A stretch of 64,000 bases of DNA from Acidobacteriota bacterium (lineage in GTDB: Bacteria > Acidobacteriota > Blastocatellia > Pyrinomonadales > Pyrinomonadaceae): contig RFGC01000037.1 of the NCBI GenBank assembly GCA_003697135.1, positions 232,764 to 296,763 on the forward strand, in the 5' to 3' direction. The translations under genes and the position numbers were made by a program. How positions within the stretch are numbered: position 1 is the stretch's first letter; each line of letters starts with the position of its first letter. This document shows positions 36,146 through 44,807 of the stretch, piece after piece. The notes below the pieces were generated by a model, which worked only from the letters and a program-made list of their open reading frames with translations, did not search any database and had not been told where the DNA came from.

Positions 36146-38952
36146 TAGAAATCAGCTTTGCTAAGTAAAATTGCGTTTAGAAACGGTCTCGTCATGGAAC
36201 GGAAAAAGCCCCTGAATAAAGGCTCTTCGGCAAAGATAAAAACTTTTCCTTTTCCGAAAGATTCACCTATTAGGTAAGCTGTGCCTTGCAAGAGTTTTTC
36301 GGTGTTCTCTTCCCAGACGAAACCGGAGAGTGTTAAAGGCTTTTTCGGTGAAGGCTCGAAAATTATTGCATTCGTGCCTTCTTTTGACAAGCGGAAGAAA
36401 TATCCGCTGGCAAGAAGCACAGGGAGATTTTCATCTTCCAGCCCGTAAGTCAAGGGTGTGGTTAAATCAACTGTCGCTCGCATGATTGCGCCGGGGACGC
36501 CTTCGGGAACTGTGTTTTTAGATGCCGAAGGTGATGCAATCGGCGGAAGCGTTGGAGCTTTCCAATCTTGCTTATCGGTTTTGAATTCTGTAGGTCCTGT
36601 CTTTTCGTCAGCGGGCTTTGAACTTGCGTCTTTAGAACCTTCACTTCCATCTTTAGGTTTTTCAGTGTCTTCTTCGCTTCCTACTAATTTCGCAGATGTT
36701 AACCCGACGTCTTTTAGGCTCGCAAAAACGGAAGAACCGCGAATGGTTATCAAAGTGCCGCCTTCTTGAATCCAATTTTTCAGCCTTTCGACACCGTTTT
36801 TGCCGAGTTGGTTGAGAATTGCTCCAGGCGATCCGTCAGGAATTATCAATACATCTTGTTCTTTCAATGCACCGCCACGAATTGCGTTTGCCGATAAGGC
36901 TGTGAAGTTTATTTTGTAACGATCCAGGGTCCACCAAATCGAGCCAAAAGAAGTTTGATCAATGCCTTCATCGCCGAGCATGGCAATTTTGGGTGATTTG
37001 AGCGGCATGATTGCTTCGCTTCCAACACCAGAATCTCCTTGATTGAAAAATCCCGTATTAACAGCCGTTACTCTTACGCCTAGCTCATCGGCAAGTTTGC
37101 GTATGGATTCGTGAACGCTTTCTTGATTTCTCGTGACTCTTACAACGAAAGTCCCTCTTTTCCAAGTTTTTCCATCGGCTTCTATTTGCTTTGTAGCAAC
37201 ACCAACGCGAAAACCTTCATTGAGTAGTCTCAAAGCCATTACGGCGGAAGCATCTGTATCGTAAGAGAAAACATAGGCAATCTGTGCTTTTCCGCTTACC
37301 GATCCGCGCTTTATCTGCTTGATGTATTCTTCAGTTACGGGAATTGAATTAACAGGTGTTAAGTCTTCCGTCCAGAAAGCATCAAGGCCGAATGCCAAAG
37401 GCAGGCTCCATGCCGTAATATCATAGAAACTGTATTCTTCTTTTGGTTGTTGCTTACCGCGCATCTGGTTTCGCTTGAAACGAGCTACTTGCTCTTGAAC
37501 AAATTCCTTGTCTTGAAGTGTTTCAGGTTCTAAAAGAGCTTTAATCAAGCGTTTTTGTGGTTGGTTTAGATCAATCACGTAAGCTCCAGCAGGGAAATTG
37601 ACTGTTGTAGCAGGAGAGTTTTTTTCTTTGTAGTTGTGAGCTAGTCTAGATGTAAATGGCGATTGGCTAACATTGACCTCGATTTTCATTTTTGTTAGGA
37701 TTTCAGCAAGTTCCGCCGCTTTTATCTTGTCCTTGTCGGGCAAGATGACAATTCGCTTCATCTTTTCTGTTTTGGCTTCTTCCATTGCTGTTCGGCGGAA
37801 GTCGTAGAAGTCTTGCAGGCGTTCGCGACGATACTTTGAGGCTACTTCTAGAGTTGTCATTGAAGCAACGAAATGCTTTGCGATTGCTGAGCGAAGCGTT
37901 ACAATCGAACCATCTTCGCGCATCCATCTTAAGCCTTTGAAACCGCCACCGTCGGTTTCGTATGTCATTCCTGTAGCTCCATTCAGCGATGGAAACGAAT
38001 CCCAGTAACCCGGATAGAAAAGATCGAAAACGTCTCGGACGTAATAGTCCCATTTTTGAGTGTCGAAACTTAATGAATTAGCTTTTCCGAAAATTTCCAT
38101 CCATTTGTTTGTTACAGGTTGAGGAAGATTCGGATTTATTGGCAAGGCGGCAGGTGGAAAGAAGTATTGCGAAGGTTGGCCATGATGATCAACCACTACT
38201 TGCGGATTCCACTCGAAAAGTGCTTTTTGTAGGTTTTGGGTTTCTACTTGCGTTGCGGCTATGTTATCGCGGTTTAGATCAAAGCGATAGCGGTTCAGTC
38301 TCCCGTAGATGCTCCAAGGCTCTCGATGTTCGAGAGCGTTTCTATCGGCATTTCCCATAGCTACGGAGTTATACCAAGTAACGAATCGTTCGTGTCCATC
38401 AGGATTTTCGCAAGGAATAATTAGGACAACTGTGTTCTTCAAAATCTCAAGAGTCGCAGGTTCGTTGGAAGCGGCAAGTTGATATACAACCTGCATCATT
38501 GCTTCAAAAGACGCAGATTCGTTTCCGTGAATCGTGTAAGCGAGCCATACGATTAAGGGATTGTTTTGAATTATCGAATTAGCTTCTTGAGGAGAGGTTT
38601 TTCGCGGATCGGTTAGTCGAGCATTGTCCGCCTTGATTTGTTCGAGTCTGGAGATATTTTCAGGCGCCGAGATTGCTATCAAATACATCATGCGGTATTC
38701 ATTTGTTGTCCCGATTTCAAATATGCGGACTCTATCGTTTGCTGATTTAGCAATCTCGGTTATAACTTTTTCCATCTGCGCGTATGTCGTATGGAAATCG
38801 CCGACATCGTAGCGCAAGAAGTCTTGTGGTCTTGGAACTTCACTGCGGTAGGGACCGCGGGCGTAGAAGTTGAACTTTGGATTTTCAGGAGATTCAAAAT
38901 TTTGCGCAAATGCCGTTAATGAAAAGACCAAAACAAGCAAAAGTTTTCTCAT
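36145..38952 (-). CDS. M14 zinc carboxypeptidase-like secreted protein with GATase-like tail
   Basis: 935 residues with a signal peptide (L-L-L-V-L-V-F-S-L-T-A-F-A-Q). The M14 domain covers about 45-370: zinc ligands His and Glu in H-G-N-E-S (about 143) and the His of V-V-D-H-H-G (about 257). The C-terminal half has a class-I-GATase-like fold (V-L-I-I-P-D-G-S-P-G near 705) interrupted by a Lys/Asp/Ser-rich linker (about 765-810). M14 enzymes remove C-terminal residues or cleave peptidoglycan stem peptides. First gene of a two-gene unit with the cyclase-like gene. Confidence 0.88.
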   Translation of the reverse strand: MRKLLLVLVFSLTAFAQNFESPENPKFNFYARGPYRSEVPRPQDFLRYDVGDFHTTYAQMEKVITEIAKSANDRVRIFEIGTTNEYRMMYLIAISAPENISRLEQIKADNARLTDPRKTSPQEANSIIQNNPLIVWLAYTIHGNESASFEAMMQVVYQLAASNEPATLEILKNTVVLIIPCENPDGHERFVTWYNSVAMGNADRNALEHREPWSIYGRLNRYRFDLNRDNIAATQVETQNLQKALFEWNPQVVVDHHGQPSQYFFPPAALPINPNLPQPVTNKWMEIFGKANSLSFDTQKWDYYVRDVFDLFYPGYWDSFPSLNGATGMTYETDGGGFKGLRWMREDGSIVTLRSAIAKHFVASMTTLEVASKYRRERLQDFYDFRRTAMEEAKTEKMKRIVILPDKDKIKAAELAEILTKMKIEVNVSQSPFTSRLAHNYKEKNSPATTVNFPAGAYVIDLNQPQKRLIKALLEPETLQDKEFVQEQVARFKRNQMRGKQQPKEEYSFYDITAWSLPLAFGLDAFWTEDLTPVNSIPVTEEYIKQIKRGSVSGKAQIAYVFSYDTDASAVMALRLLNEGFRVGVATKQIEADGKTWKRGTFVVRVTRNQESVHESIRKLADELGVRVTAVNTGFFNQGDSGVGSEAIMPLKSPKIAMLGDEGIDQTSFGSIWWTLDRYKINFTALSANAIRGGALKEQDVLIIPDGSPGAILNQLGKNGVERLKNWIQEGGTLITIRGSSVFASLKDVGLTSAKLVGSEEDTEKPKDGSEGSKDASSKPADEKTGPTEFKTDKQDWKAPTLPPIASPSASKNTVPEGVPGAIMRATVDLTTPLTYGLEDENLPVLLASGYFFRLSKEGTNAIIFEPSPKKPLTLSGFVWEENTEKLLQGTAYLIGESFGKGKVFIFAEEPLFRGFFRSMTRPFLNAILLSKADF

Positions 38953-39073
38953 TTTTCTAGCCTATTTTTAGGGAATTTAGGTCGAATCTTCTTGAAATTT
39001 TACAACTAATGGTGAAAAAAATTCAAAAGCCCGCAGATGAAAAGGTTGAGCTTTGTTTTTCAACGTTATCCGT

Positions 39074-39103
39074 TTGACAGTCGTATGGTTACTGCTCTAA
39101 ACT
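39074..39103 (+). promoter_or_regulatory. Candidate housekeeping promoter for the 83-residue protein
   Basis: TTGACA at 39074-39079 (perfect -35) and TAAACT at 39098-39103 (4 of 6 to the -10 consensus) are separated by 18 bases; the predicted start point is about 27 bases before the ATG at 39137. Confidence 0.5.
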
Positions 39104-39136
39104 CAAAGTTTGAGCAATAAAATTCGAGGAAGTTTT

Positions 39137-39388
39137 ATGATAGAAACAGAAAGCAACATTGCTACGGCTATGGCGACTGAAGGTTCGAAATTGCCTGTCG
39201 AAGCAGCAGATTCGGAAGTTAAAAACGAAACATCGGAATCAACGGAAGAAATAACTTATCATGCCGTTGAAAAAGACGGTGTCATAACGGCTATATGGGA
39301 AATGCAAGGTAGAAAGCATCTTCGCACTATTCATCCTCTTTCTGAAGAAGGCAAGAAAATCCTAGCGCTTTTTGAAACGGCTTCATAG
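39137..39388 (+). CDS. Small conserved-looking hypothetical protein
   Basis: 83 residues, acidic N-terminal half (A-A-D-S-E-V-K-N-E-T-S-E-S-T-E-E), then a compact domain-like end (I-T-A-I-W-E-M-Q-G-R-K-H-L-R-T-I-H-P-L). No signal, no membrane helix, no family recognised. The start at 39137 has GAGGAAG 5 bases upstream and a good promoter further upstream, which argues that it is a real gene. It is divergent from the M14 gene. Confidence 0.7.
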   Translation: MIETESNIATAMATEGSKLPVEAADSEVKNETSESTEEITYHAVEKDGVITAIWEMQGRKHLRTIHPLSEEGKKILALFETAS

Positions 39389-39455
39389 AGCTGAATCTCT
39401 TATCAAGATTTTCGAGTGAGCGAACCCTGCATAATTTCGATAGGCAAATTCTCGA

Positions 39456-40586
39456 TTATTCTAGCAAGAGTTCATAGATTTTTCGGCAGGAGATTTCGGA
39501 GTTGAATTCCGTTAGTAATTTAGTTTGAGCGTTTTTGCCGCAGGTCTTTAGTTTTTCGCGATTATCGTAGAAATTGATTATCTCTTTGCAGAAGGCATCA
39601 ATATCGCCGTAAGGCACTACCTTTCCTGCATCGTTGCCGATAAATTCCGGCATACCACCAGCTTTTTCAAAGCAGATAGTAGGTTTGCCTAGGCTTGCGG
39701 CTTCAAGGCAAACTAGCGGAAACGGGTCTTCGCGGGAAGTCAAAGCAAATACATCAAAACAAGCAAAGAAACGTTCAGGGTTTGGTTGAGGCCCAGCAAA
39801 TATCACTTTACCGTTTGCTTCTATGCGTTTGAAATCATAGAAAATTTTTTCTGATTCAAACGAAGGCAATCTGCTACCAAGCCATACGAAATAGAAGTTT
39901 CTACTTTGGTCTTTAGCTAACTTTCTGGCAATTTGCAAAAATAAATCTGCGCCCTTTCGCCAATCAATCGTGCCACAGCCTCCGATTACGAAAGCGTCAG
40001 ACGGAATGCCTAATTCTTCTTTTGTTCTTCTGATTTCTTCTTCTGGCACTTTCCAAGAATTTTCTACAAACTCGTAAACGAGATGAATTTCCTTTTTGAT
40101 TCCAAGTTGCAGAAGTGTATCTTGAACGATTTTTGAGCAAGCAATGAAGAAATCAGCAAATTCTGCCGCTTTGATGAATTCACTGCGACCGCACAAGAGG
40201 TCTATCGAGAATTCAAGCTCATGAATCCAGCAAACGGTTTTTGAGCCTCTTTCTTTGAAGGGTTTGAGATACTTAAGCGACAGAGCCGTGTTTGCAAAGA
40301 TTTTATCGTATCTTTGGCTAAAAGGTTGTATCTTGGGAAATTCTCTTTGAATGTTGAGTTCTCTTTTGAGCCGATTGATAAAGCGTTCTACGAGCGTTCG
40401 TTGTTGTGGTTGTGGTAATAAAAAGAGTTTATCAACTAACTTTCTGTATTCGCTTTCAAGCTCACCACCTCTCAAAAGAAGTAAATCTATTTCGTAGGGG
40501 AAGTTATTGGCTCTCAACCATCGGAGTAGTCTCATCAAAACAATCGGAGCGCCTGTGCGGGTTGCTTCATGACCGATGAAAAGAAT
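39456..40586 (-). CDS. GT4-family glycosyltransferase, no normal start codon
   Basis: About 377 residues. The C-terminal GT-B half is clear: G-G-C-G-T-I-D-W-R-K-G near 190, then L-T-S-R-E-D-P-F-P-L-V-C-L-E-A-A near 280 and G-K-P-T-I-C-F near 297. The frame upstream of the first ATG/TTG (40535/40538) still encodes the conserved N-terminal I-L-F-I-G-H-E-A-T-R-T-G-A-P. Immediately before it stands an in-frame TAA at 40593-40595, and between the two there is no ATG, GTG or TTG, only AAA AAA ATT. The start may be ATT at 40586, or the sequence may carry an error or lesion at the A9 run (40586-40594). It lies 71 bases after the folE stop. Substrate unknown; a surface glycan is likely. Confidence 0.75.
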   Translation of the reverse strand: MLFIGHEATRTGAPIVLMRLLRWLRANNFPYEIDLLLLRGGELESEYRKLVDKLFLLPQPQQRTLVERFINRLKRELNIQREFPKIQPFSQRYDKIFANTALSLKYLKPFKERGSKTVCWIHELEFSIDLLCGRSEFIKAAEFADFFIACSKIVQDTLLQLGIKKEIHLVYEFVENSWKVPEEEIRRTKEELGIPSDAFVIGGCGTIDWRKGADLFLQIARKLAKDQSRNFYFVWLGSRLPSFESEKIFYDFKRIEANGKVIFAGPQPNPERFFACFDVFALTSREDPFPLVCLEAASLGKPTICFEKAGGMPEFIGNDAGKVVPYGDIDAFCKEIINFYDNREKLKTCGKNAQTKLLTEFNSEISCRKIYELLLE

Positions 40587-40657
40587 TTTTTTTTATTGAT
40601 TGAGAGCTTAAATTTTAGGGAAAATTTTGCGAAACTTTAACCTAGAGTTTTGAAATA

Positions 40658-41248
40658 TCAAATTTTTCCCTTGATTAAAGCCATAGCTTCGGCTCTCGTT
40701 CTAGCGTCTCTTCTGAAGTTGCCTAGAACACTTGAAGTGACAGTTTTTGCACCGGGTTTTCTCACGCCGCGCAGTGTCATGCAAGTATGCTCAGCTTCGA
40801 TGACGACCATCACGCCGAGCGGTTTTAATTGCTGAAACAAAGTATCTGCAATTTGCTGAGTTAGTCTTTCTTGGACTTGAAGTCTTCTTGCGAAAGTTTC
40901 TGCCAGTCGTGCAAGTTTCGATAAGCCCACGATTCGTCCATCTTTCGGTATGTAGGCAATATGACACTTGCCTACGAAAGGGGCAAGATGATGTTCGCAA
41001 ACAGAGGCTATCGGAATATCCTTGACTATAACCATTTCGTCGTGGGAATCACCGGGCAAAGGCTGTATGTGTTGAGCTGGGTCTTCCCACATTCCTTCTG
41101 TAAGCTCTGCGAAAAACTCTGCAACTCTTTGCGGTGTCAAACGAAGACCGTCGCGAGTCGGGTCTTCACCAATACCTTCCAAAATCAAGCGCACGCCTTG
41201 TGCTATTTTTTCCAAGTCAACTTTCTTTTCTGGAACCGGCTTGCTCAT
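40658..41248 (-). CDS. folE: GTP cyclohydrolase I
   Basis: 196 residues; first step of tetrahydrofolate (and pterin) synthesis, GTP to dihydroneopterin triphosphate. Zinc and active-site residues are visible: C-E-H-H-L-A-P-F-V-G-K-C-H-I-A-Y-I near residue 84 and E-A-E-H-T-C-M-T-L-R-G-V near 151. The start lies inside the larC gene, overlapping it by 32 bases. Confidence 0.95.
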   Translation of the reverse strand: MSKPVPEKKVDLEKIAQGVRLILEGIGEDPTRDGLRLTPQRVAEFFAELTEGMWEDPAQHIQPLPGDSHDEMVIVKDIPIASVCEHHLAPFVGKCHIAYIPKDGRIVGLSKLARLAETFARRLQVQERLTQQIADTLFQQLKPLGVMVVIEAEHTCMTLRGVRKPGAKTVTSSVLGNFRRDARTRAEAMALIKGKI

Positions 41249-42467
41249 CTTTCAACTCTTTCAAAATTTCTCTCTCGATCTGCCGAAACGGCTTATTTAA
41301 TTTTAATGCAATTTCCCGGATTTGTTCATATTCAGGTTTGATGCTTATTATTTCATCGTCAAGATGGGAAATTTTGAGATTAACGCTTCCGTATTTTGAT
41401 TGAAAAGATACGATTTGACGCCTCAATGACTGACGTTTTGTTTCATAAAAACGTATTCCAAGCGTTGATGTTTCATTGTAGAGCAATTTAGCAAACTCGT
41501 TTTCTTTGCCTTTTTCGCAAAGAACTGAAATCATAACGCCGGGGCGGGATTTTTTCATCTGAATCGGTGTAAACCAACAATCAAGTGCACCTAGTTGAAA
41601 TGCCTTTTCCATCAAGAAACCTAAAACTTCCGGTGAAACATCGTCAACGTTTGTTTCAAGTAGAATCAACGTTTCAGTAGTTTTGTGATTTGGAGAGTCT
41701 TCGGCATTTTGAAAGGTTTTTGAAGTGTAGGTTTCTTCATTGGGGCTTTCGATTTCTTCTCCAAGCAGAAGTCTCAAGACGTTTGGAAAATTTTGATAAT
41801 CTCTTTTTCCAGCTCCGTAAGCAACTTTTTCGATTTTCATTTTTGGCATCGTGCCGAATTCACTACAAAGAGTTGCGATTATTGCCGCTCCGGTTGGTGT
41901 TATCAATTCGCCTTCTATTTCGTTTGAATAGATGGGAATACCCTGCAAAATTTCCGTTACAGCAGGAGCTGGAATGGGGAATTGTCCGTGCTGCATTTGA
42001 ACAAAGCCGTGACCTGTGTTTATCGGTGAGCAGATAAATTTCTGAATGCCTAGAATCTCGAATCCAACGCAAGCTCCGACTATGTCGAGAATCGAATCCA
42101 TCGCACCGACTTCGTGAAAATGTATTTTTTCAATTGCGACGCCGTGAATTTTAGCTTCTGCTTCGGCTATTTTGCGGAAAATTCTGCAAGCCCTGTCTTT
42201 GACTTGAGCCGATAGACTCGATTCGCTGATGATTCTTTCGATTTCCGAAAGGTGTCTGTGGTGTTTTTCATCAGGAGCTTTTACTTCAGCGTATATAGCT
42301 TTTATGCCTGATTTGTCTTGCTCAGAAAATTCGATTTGAAAATCAGGAATCTTCATGAGGCGCAACTTTTCAATTAGTTCGTCGGCATTGACGCCGAGTC
42401 CGACGAGCGCCCCTAAAATCATGTTACCGCTTGCACCTGCAAAGCAATCGAAATATAAGACTTTCAT
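41217..42467 (-). CDS. larC: LarC, nickel-pincer cofactor biosynthesis
   Basis: 416 residues; LarC inserts nickel into the pincer nucleotide cofactor of lactate racemase-type enzymes. Marks: Y-F-D-C-F-A-G-A-S-G-N-M-I-L-G-A-L at the N-terminus, H-F-H-E-V-G-A-M-D-S-I-L-D-I-V-G near 117 and E-L-I-T-P-T-G-A-A-I near 190. It is one continuous frame, unlike the frameshift-split LarC1/LarC2 of lactobacilli. No larA, larB or larE is in the window. Its start overlaps the sirtuin stop (ATGA), and its 3' end overlaps folE. Confidence 0.92.
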   Translation of the reverse strand: MKVLYFDCFAGASGNMILGALVGLGVNADELIEKLRLMKIPDFQIEFSEQDKSGIKAIYAEVKAPDEKHHRHLSEIERIISESSLSAQVKDRACRIFRKIAEAEAKIHGVAIEKIHFHEVGAMDSILDIVGACVGFEILGIQKFICSPINTGHGFVQMQHGQFPIPAPAVTEILQGIPIYSNEIEGELITPTGAAIIATLCSEFGTMPKMKIEKVAYGAGKRDYQNFPNVLRLLLGEEIESPNEETYTSKTFQNAEDSPNHKTTETLILLETNVDDVSPEVLGFLMEKAFQLGALDCWFTPIQMKKSRPGVMISVLCEKGKENEFAKLLYNETSTLGIRFYETKRQSLRRQIVSFQSKYGSVNLKISHLDDEIISIKPEYEQIREIALKLNKPFRQIEREILKELKDEQAGSRKES

Positions 42468-43198
42468 AGTAATTCGTTGAGTAAAGATAAAACTTCGCTC
42501 GACCTGGCACGAAAAGATTCGTCACAGAGTTTAGTCATCGGAGTTTCTTCCGGGTTTATTTCGACCAGGAAAGCACCGTTGAATTTTGCAATTTCGGCAA
42601 GCCCTGCGGCAGGATAGACAACTGCAGAGGTGCCGATTATGAAAAAAAGCTCTGCTTGCATTGATTTTCTTTCCGCTCTTTCGTAAACAGAAGGCGGTAA
42701 GAACTCACCAAACAAAACCACGTCAGGACGCACCTTTGAGTGGCATTCATCGCAAGCTACCGGCTGGTGCGGGATTGTGTCTTTACTCATGAAAAATCTT
42801 TTATTGCATTTCGTGCAGTATGAGCGATGAATGTTTCCATGAAGTTCCAACACTTCTCTTGAGCCGGCTTCTCGGTGAAGATTGTCTATGTTTTGAGTTA
42901 TCAGCGTAAAATCGTCGAATTTATCTTGCCATTGTGCCAAAATTTTATGCGCCAAATTGGGCTTACAATCTTTCAACACGCTTCTTCTGTAATCGAACCA
43001 TTCCCAAACCTCGTCTAGATTTTCTCGAACCATTTTTGCCGAAGAAATTTGGTCAAACGGCATTCCTTTCCAAACGGCTGTCCCGCCACCACCACGAAAA
43101 GTCGGCACGCCCGATTCTGCAGAAATCCCAGCCCCCGTTAAAACACAAACTCTCTTGGCTTCTTTCAGAATTTTCTGCAGTCGAGAAGAAATTTGCAT
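42464..43198 (-). CDS. cobB: Sirtuin NAD-dependent protein deacylase
   Basis: 244 residues, Sir2 family. NAD-binding G-A-G-I-S-A-E-S-G-V-P-T-F-R-G at residues 22-36, catalytic His in E-L-H-G-N-I-H near 118, T-Q-N-I-D-N-L-H near 105, and a four-Cys zinc site (C-T-K-C then C-D-E-C). In the region that class III sirtuins use to bind acyl carboxylates, the sequence is W-E-W-F-D-Y-R-R: Arg71 is kept but position 68 is Phe where Tyr is usual. The frame is open to 43393 but the conserved protein starts at 43198. First gene of the sirtuin-larC-folE-glycosyltransferase series. Confidence 0.9.
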   Translation of the reverse strand: MQISSRLQKILKEAKRVCVLTGAGISAESGVPTFRGGGGTAVWKGMPFDQISSAKMVRENLDEVWEWFDYRRSVLKDCKPNLAHKILAQWQDKFDDFTLITQNIDNLHREAGSREVLELHGNIHRSYCTKCNKRFFMSKDTIPHQPVACDECHSKVRPDVVLFGEFLPPSVYERAERKSMQAELFFIIGTSAVVYPAAGLAEIAKFNGAFLVEINPEETPMTKLCDESFRARSSEVLSLLNELL

Positions 43199-43274
43199 AA
43201 ACTTCAGATTATATTTTTTGCCAAAAAAATCAAAAGTCCTGGAAGGTGCTACAGTCTCTTCGAGTAAGGCAGAT

Positions 43275-44606
43275 TCAACCCAGTAACCACTCAACGGCAT
43301 AGCTGTAGATGATACTCGAATGCGCATCCGTTGGGAGCGCAGTGTCCATTGTGATGATTCGCAACTGCGCATGTGGAAAGTGTGCCTGCGCATCTAGCAA
43401 AGCGCGCACTTCGCGAGCGTGTGTGGCGGCGTCGCTCAAGCTAGCACACACCTGCACCAACTCCAGCGTTCCGTCTGCCATTTGCGCCACGAAATCAACC
43501 TCGTAGCCTGCAGGCGTGCGCCAATACGCCATCTCCGCGCGCTGACGCAGGTATTCGATCAGCACGCAGGTTTCCAGCGCGTGACCCAGCGGCAGTGGGC
43601 GCGGCGCAGTGTAGAACGGAATAAATCCCGTGTCAATCGGATAGATTTTGCGCGGATTGGAACGCTGCTGTGCCTGCGAGTAAGAAAAGAAAGGCACCGA
43701 CCGCACCAGAAACGCATCTTCTAGATGACCGACCATTGCGTGCAGGCTATCCTTGCTCACAGAAAAACCCTGCGAACGTAGCTCGTTGTAGAATTTGTTC
43801 ACGCTGAAGGGCATGCCGGGATTGCCCAGCAGTTGACGCGTTAGGCGGCGCAGGACAGGCAGGTTGTTTATCCGATAACGCTCCACCACATCGCGCAAGA
43901 TAACGCTGTCCACATAGTTTGTCAGCAGTTCGCGCCGATCAATCGTCTCCAGTTCGACCGCTTCGGGAAAGCCGCCTGTCTCCAGATAGCGCACTAGCTG
44001 CGCGTGTAGCGCAGAGCGTTGCGCTTTGGGTAGGCGCGCAAAGGAGTCGGTTGGCTCCTCGCCTAGATGACGCAGGTATTCTCGAAAGCTGAACGGGAAA
44101 ATCACTACGGGCAATGCACGCCCACGCATGCTAGCGGCAATCTCATATGCCAGCATGCGTGCAGAAGAGCCTGAAAGGTAAACTTCTACCATCTCGCTAT
44201 CCATAATCCGCCGCACAAATGTTTCCCAGCTCGGCACCAACTGAATTTCATCTAGCAAGAGCATCACGCGCTGCCTATCGCGCATGTGTGGGTAAAGATG
44301 ATAGTAATGCTCTATGATGTGCTGGAGATCGCTTGCGTGCAGGTCGAGCAGTCGTTCGTCCTCGAAGCTGAAGTAAAGCGCCTGCTCTCGGGGCGCGCCG
44401 CGCTGTAAAAGATCGTGCGCAATTTGCCAGAGAAAGGTTGTCTTGCCTGCGCGTCGCATGCCTATCACGGCGAAAGCTTTGTTCGGAAGGGCAGGGATGC
44501 GCACATCGCGCCGCGTGAAGGCAGGTATCGGGCGCGTTGTGCCTTCTGCAACCTTCTCCTGAATCACTGCTAGAAGCTGTCCGTCCACAAAGGATAGTTT
44601 AGTCAA
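43275..44606 (-). CDS. AAA ATPase with DUF4143 domain, GC-rich, probably acquired
   Basis: About 443 residues. Walker A is G-M-R-R-A-G-K-T-T near residue 49 and Walker B is L-L-L-D-E-I-Q near 112. The C-terminal DUF4143 domain ends in a PD-(D/E)xK-like nuclease segment (Y-W-R-T-P-A-G-Y-E-V-D-F-V). This AAA_14/DUF4143 type is widespread, often mobile, of unknown role. The TTG start at 44606 has AGAAGGA 6 bases upstream and is preferred over an upstream GTG at 44642 with no ribosome site. Base composition and codon use (CGC, GCG) are visibly GC-richer than all neighbours. No transposase, and no clear flanking repeat, was found. Confidence 0.85.
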   Translation of the reverse strand: MTKLSFVDGQLLAVIQEKVAEGTTRPIPAFTRRDVRIPALPNKAFAVIGMRRAGKTTFLWQIAHDLLQRGAPREQALYFSFEDERLLDLHASDLQHIIEHYYHLYPHMRDRQRVMLLLDEIQLVPSWETFVRRIMDSEMVEVYLSGSSARMLAYEIAASMRGRALPVVIFPFSFREYLRHLGEEPTDSFARLPKAQRSALHAQLVRYLETGGFPEAVELETIDRRELLTNYVDSVILRDVVERYRINNLPVLRRLTRQLLGNPGMPFSVNKFYNELRSQGFSVSKDSLHAMVGHLEDAFLVRSVPFFSYSQAQQRSNPRKIYPIDTGFIPFYTAPRPLPLGHALETCVLIEYLRQRAEMAYWRTPAGYEVDFVAQMADGTLELVQVCASLSDAATHAREVRALLDAQAHFPHAQLRIITMDTALPTDAHSSIIYSYAVEWLLG

Positions 44607-44782
44607 AATCTGTCCTTCTGAAAAGGATAAACCGTTTTGCACGTGCCAGATAAGTTACACTACCCGCTCGGTGCAGGTAATTACTTGGACAAAAAAAGGA
44701 ATCTAGATTGGAAAAAGATTGTAAAATTCAATTCTAAGAGCTAACTTGCAACGAGATTTTTTCATGGCAATCGTTTACGAAA

Positions 44783-44791
44783 TGCTATAAT
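44783..44791 (+). promoter_or_regulatory. Extended -10 promoter of argS
   Basis: TG-C-TATAAT, a perfect extended -10 element, lies 16 bases before the argS ATG. No good -35 is visible, which is acceptable for extended -10 promoters. The leader would be only about 10 bases and shows no ribosome site. Confidence 0.5.
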
Positions 44792-44807
44792 TTCTTTTTT
44801 CGTTCGT

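Noticed and set aside
41217..42467. Split LarC with programmed frameshift
   Set aside because: The gene is one uninterrupted frame with both halves present.
43309..43724. Open frames antisense to the DUF4143 ATPase
   Set aside because: They are by-products of GC-rich coding sequence; no ribosome sites or recognisable protein content.
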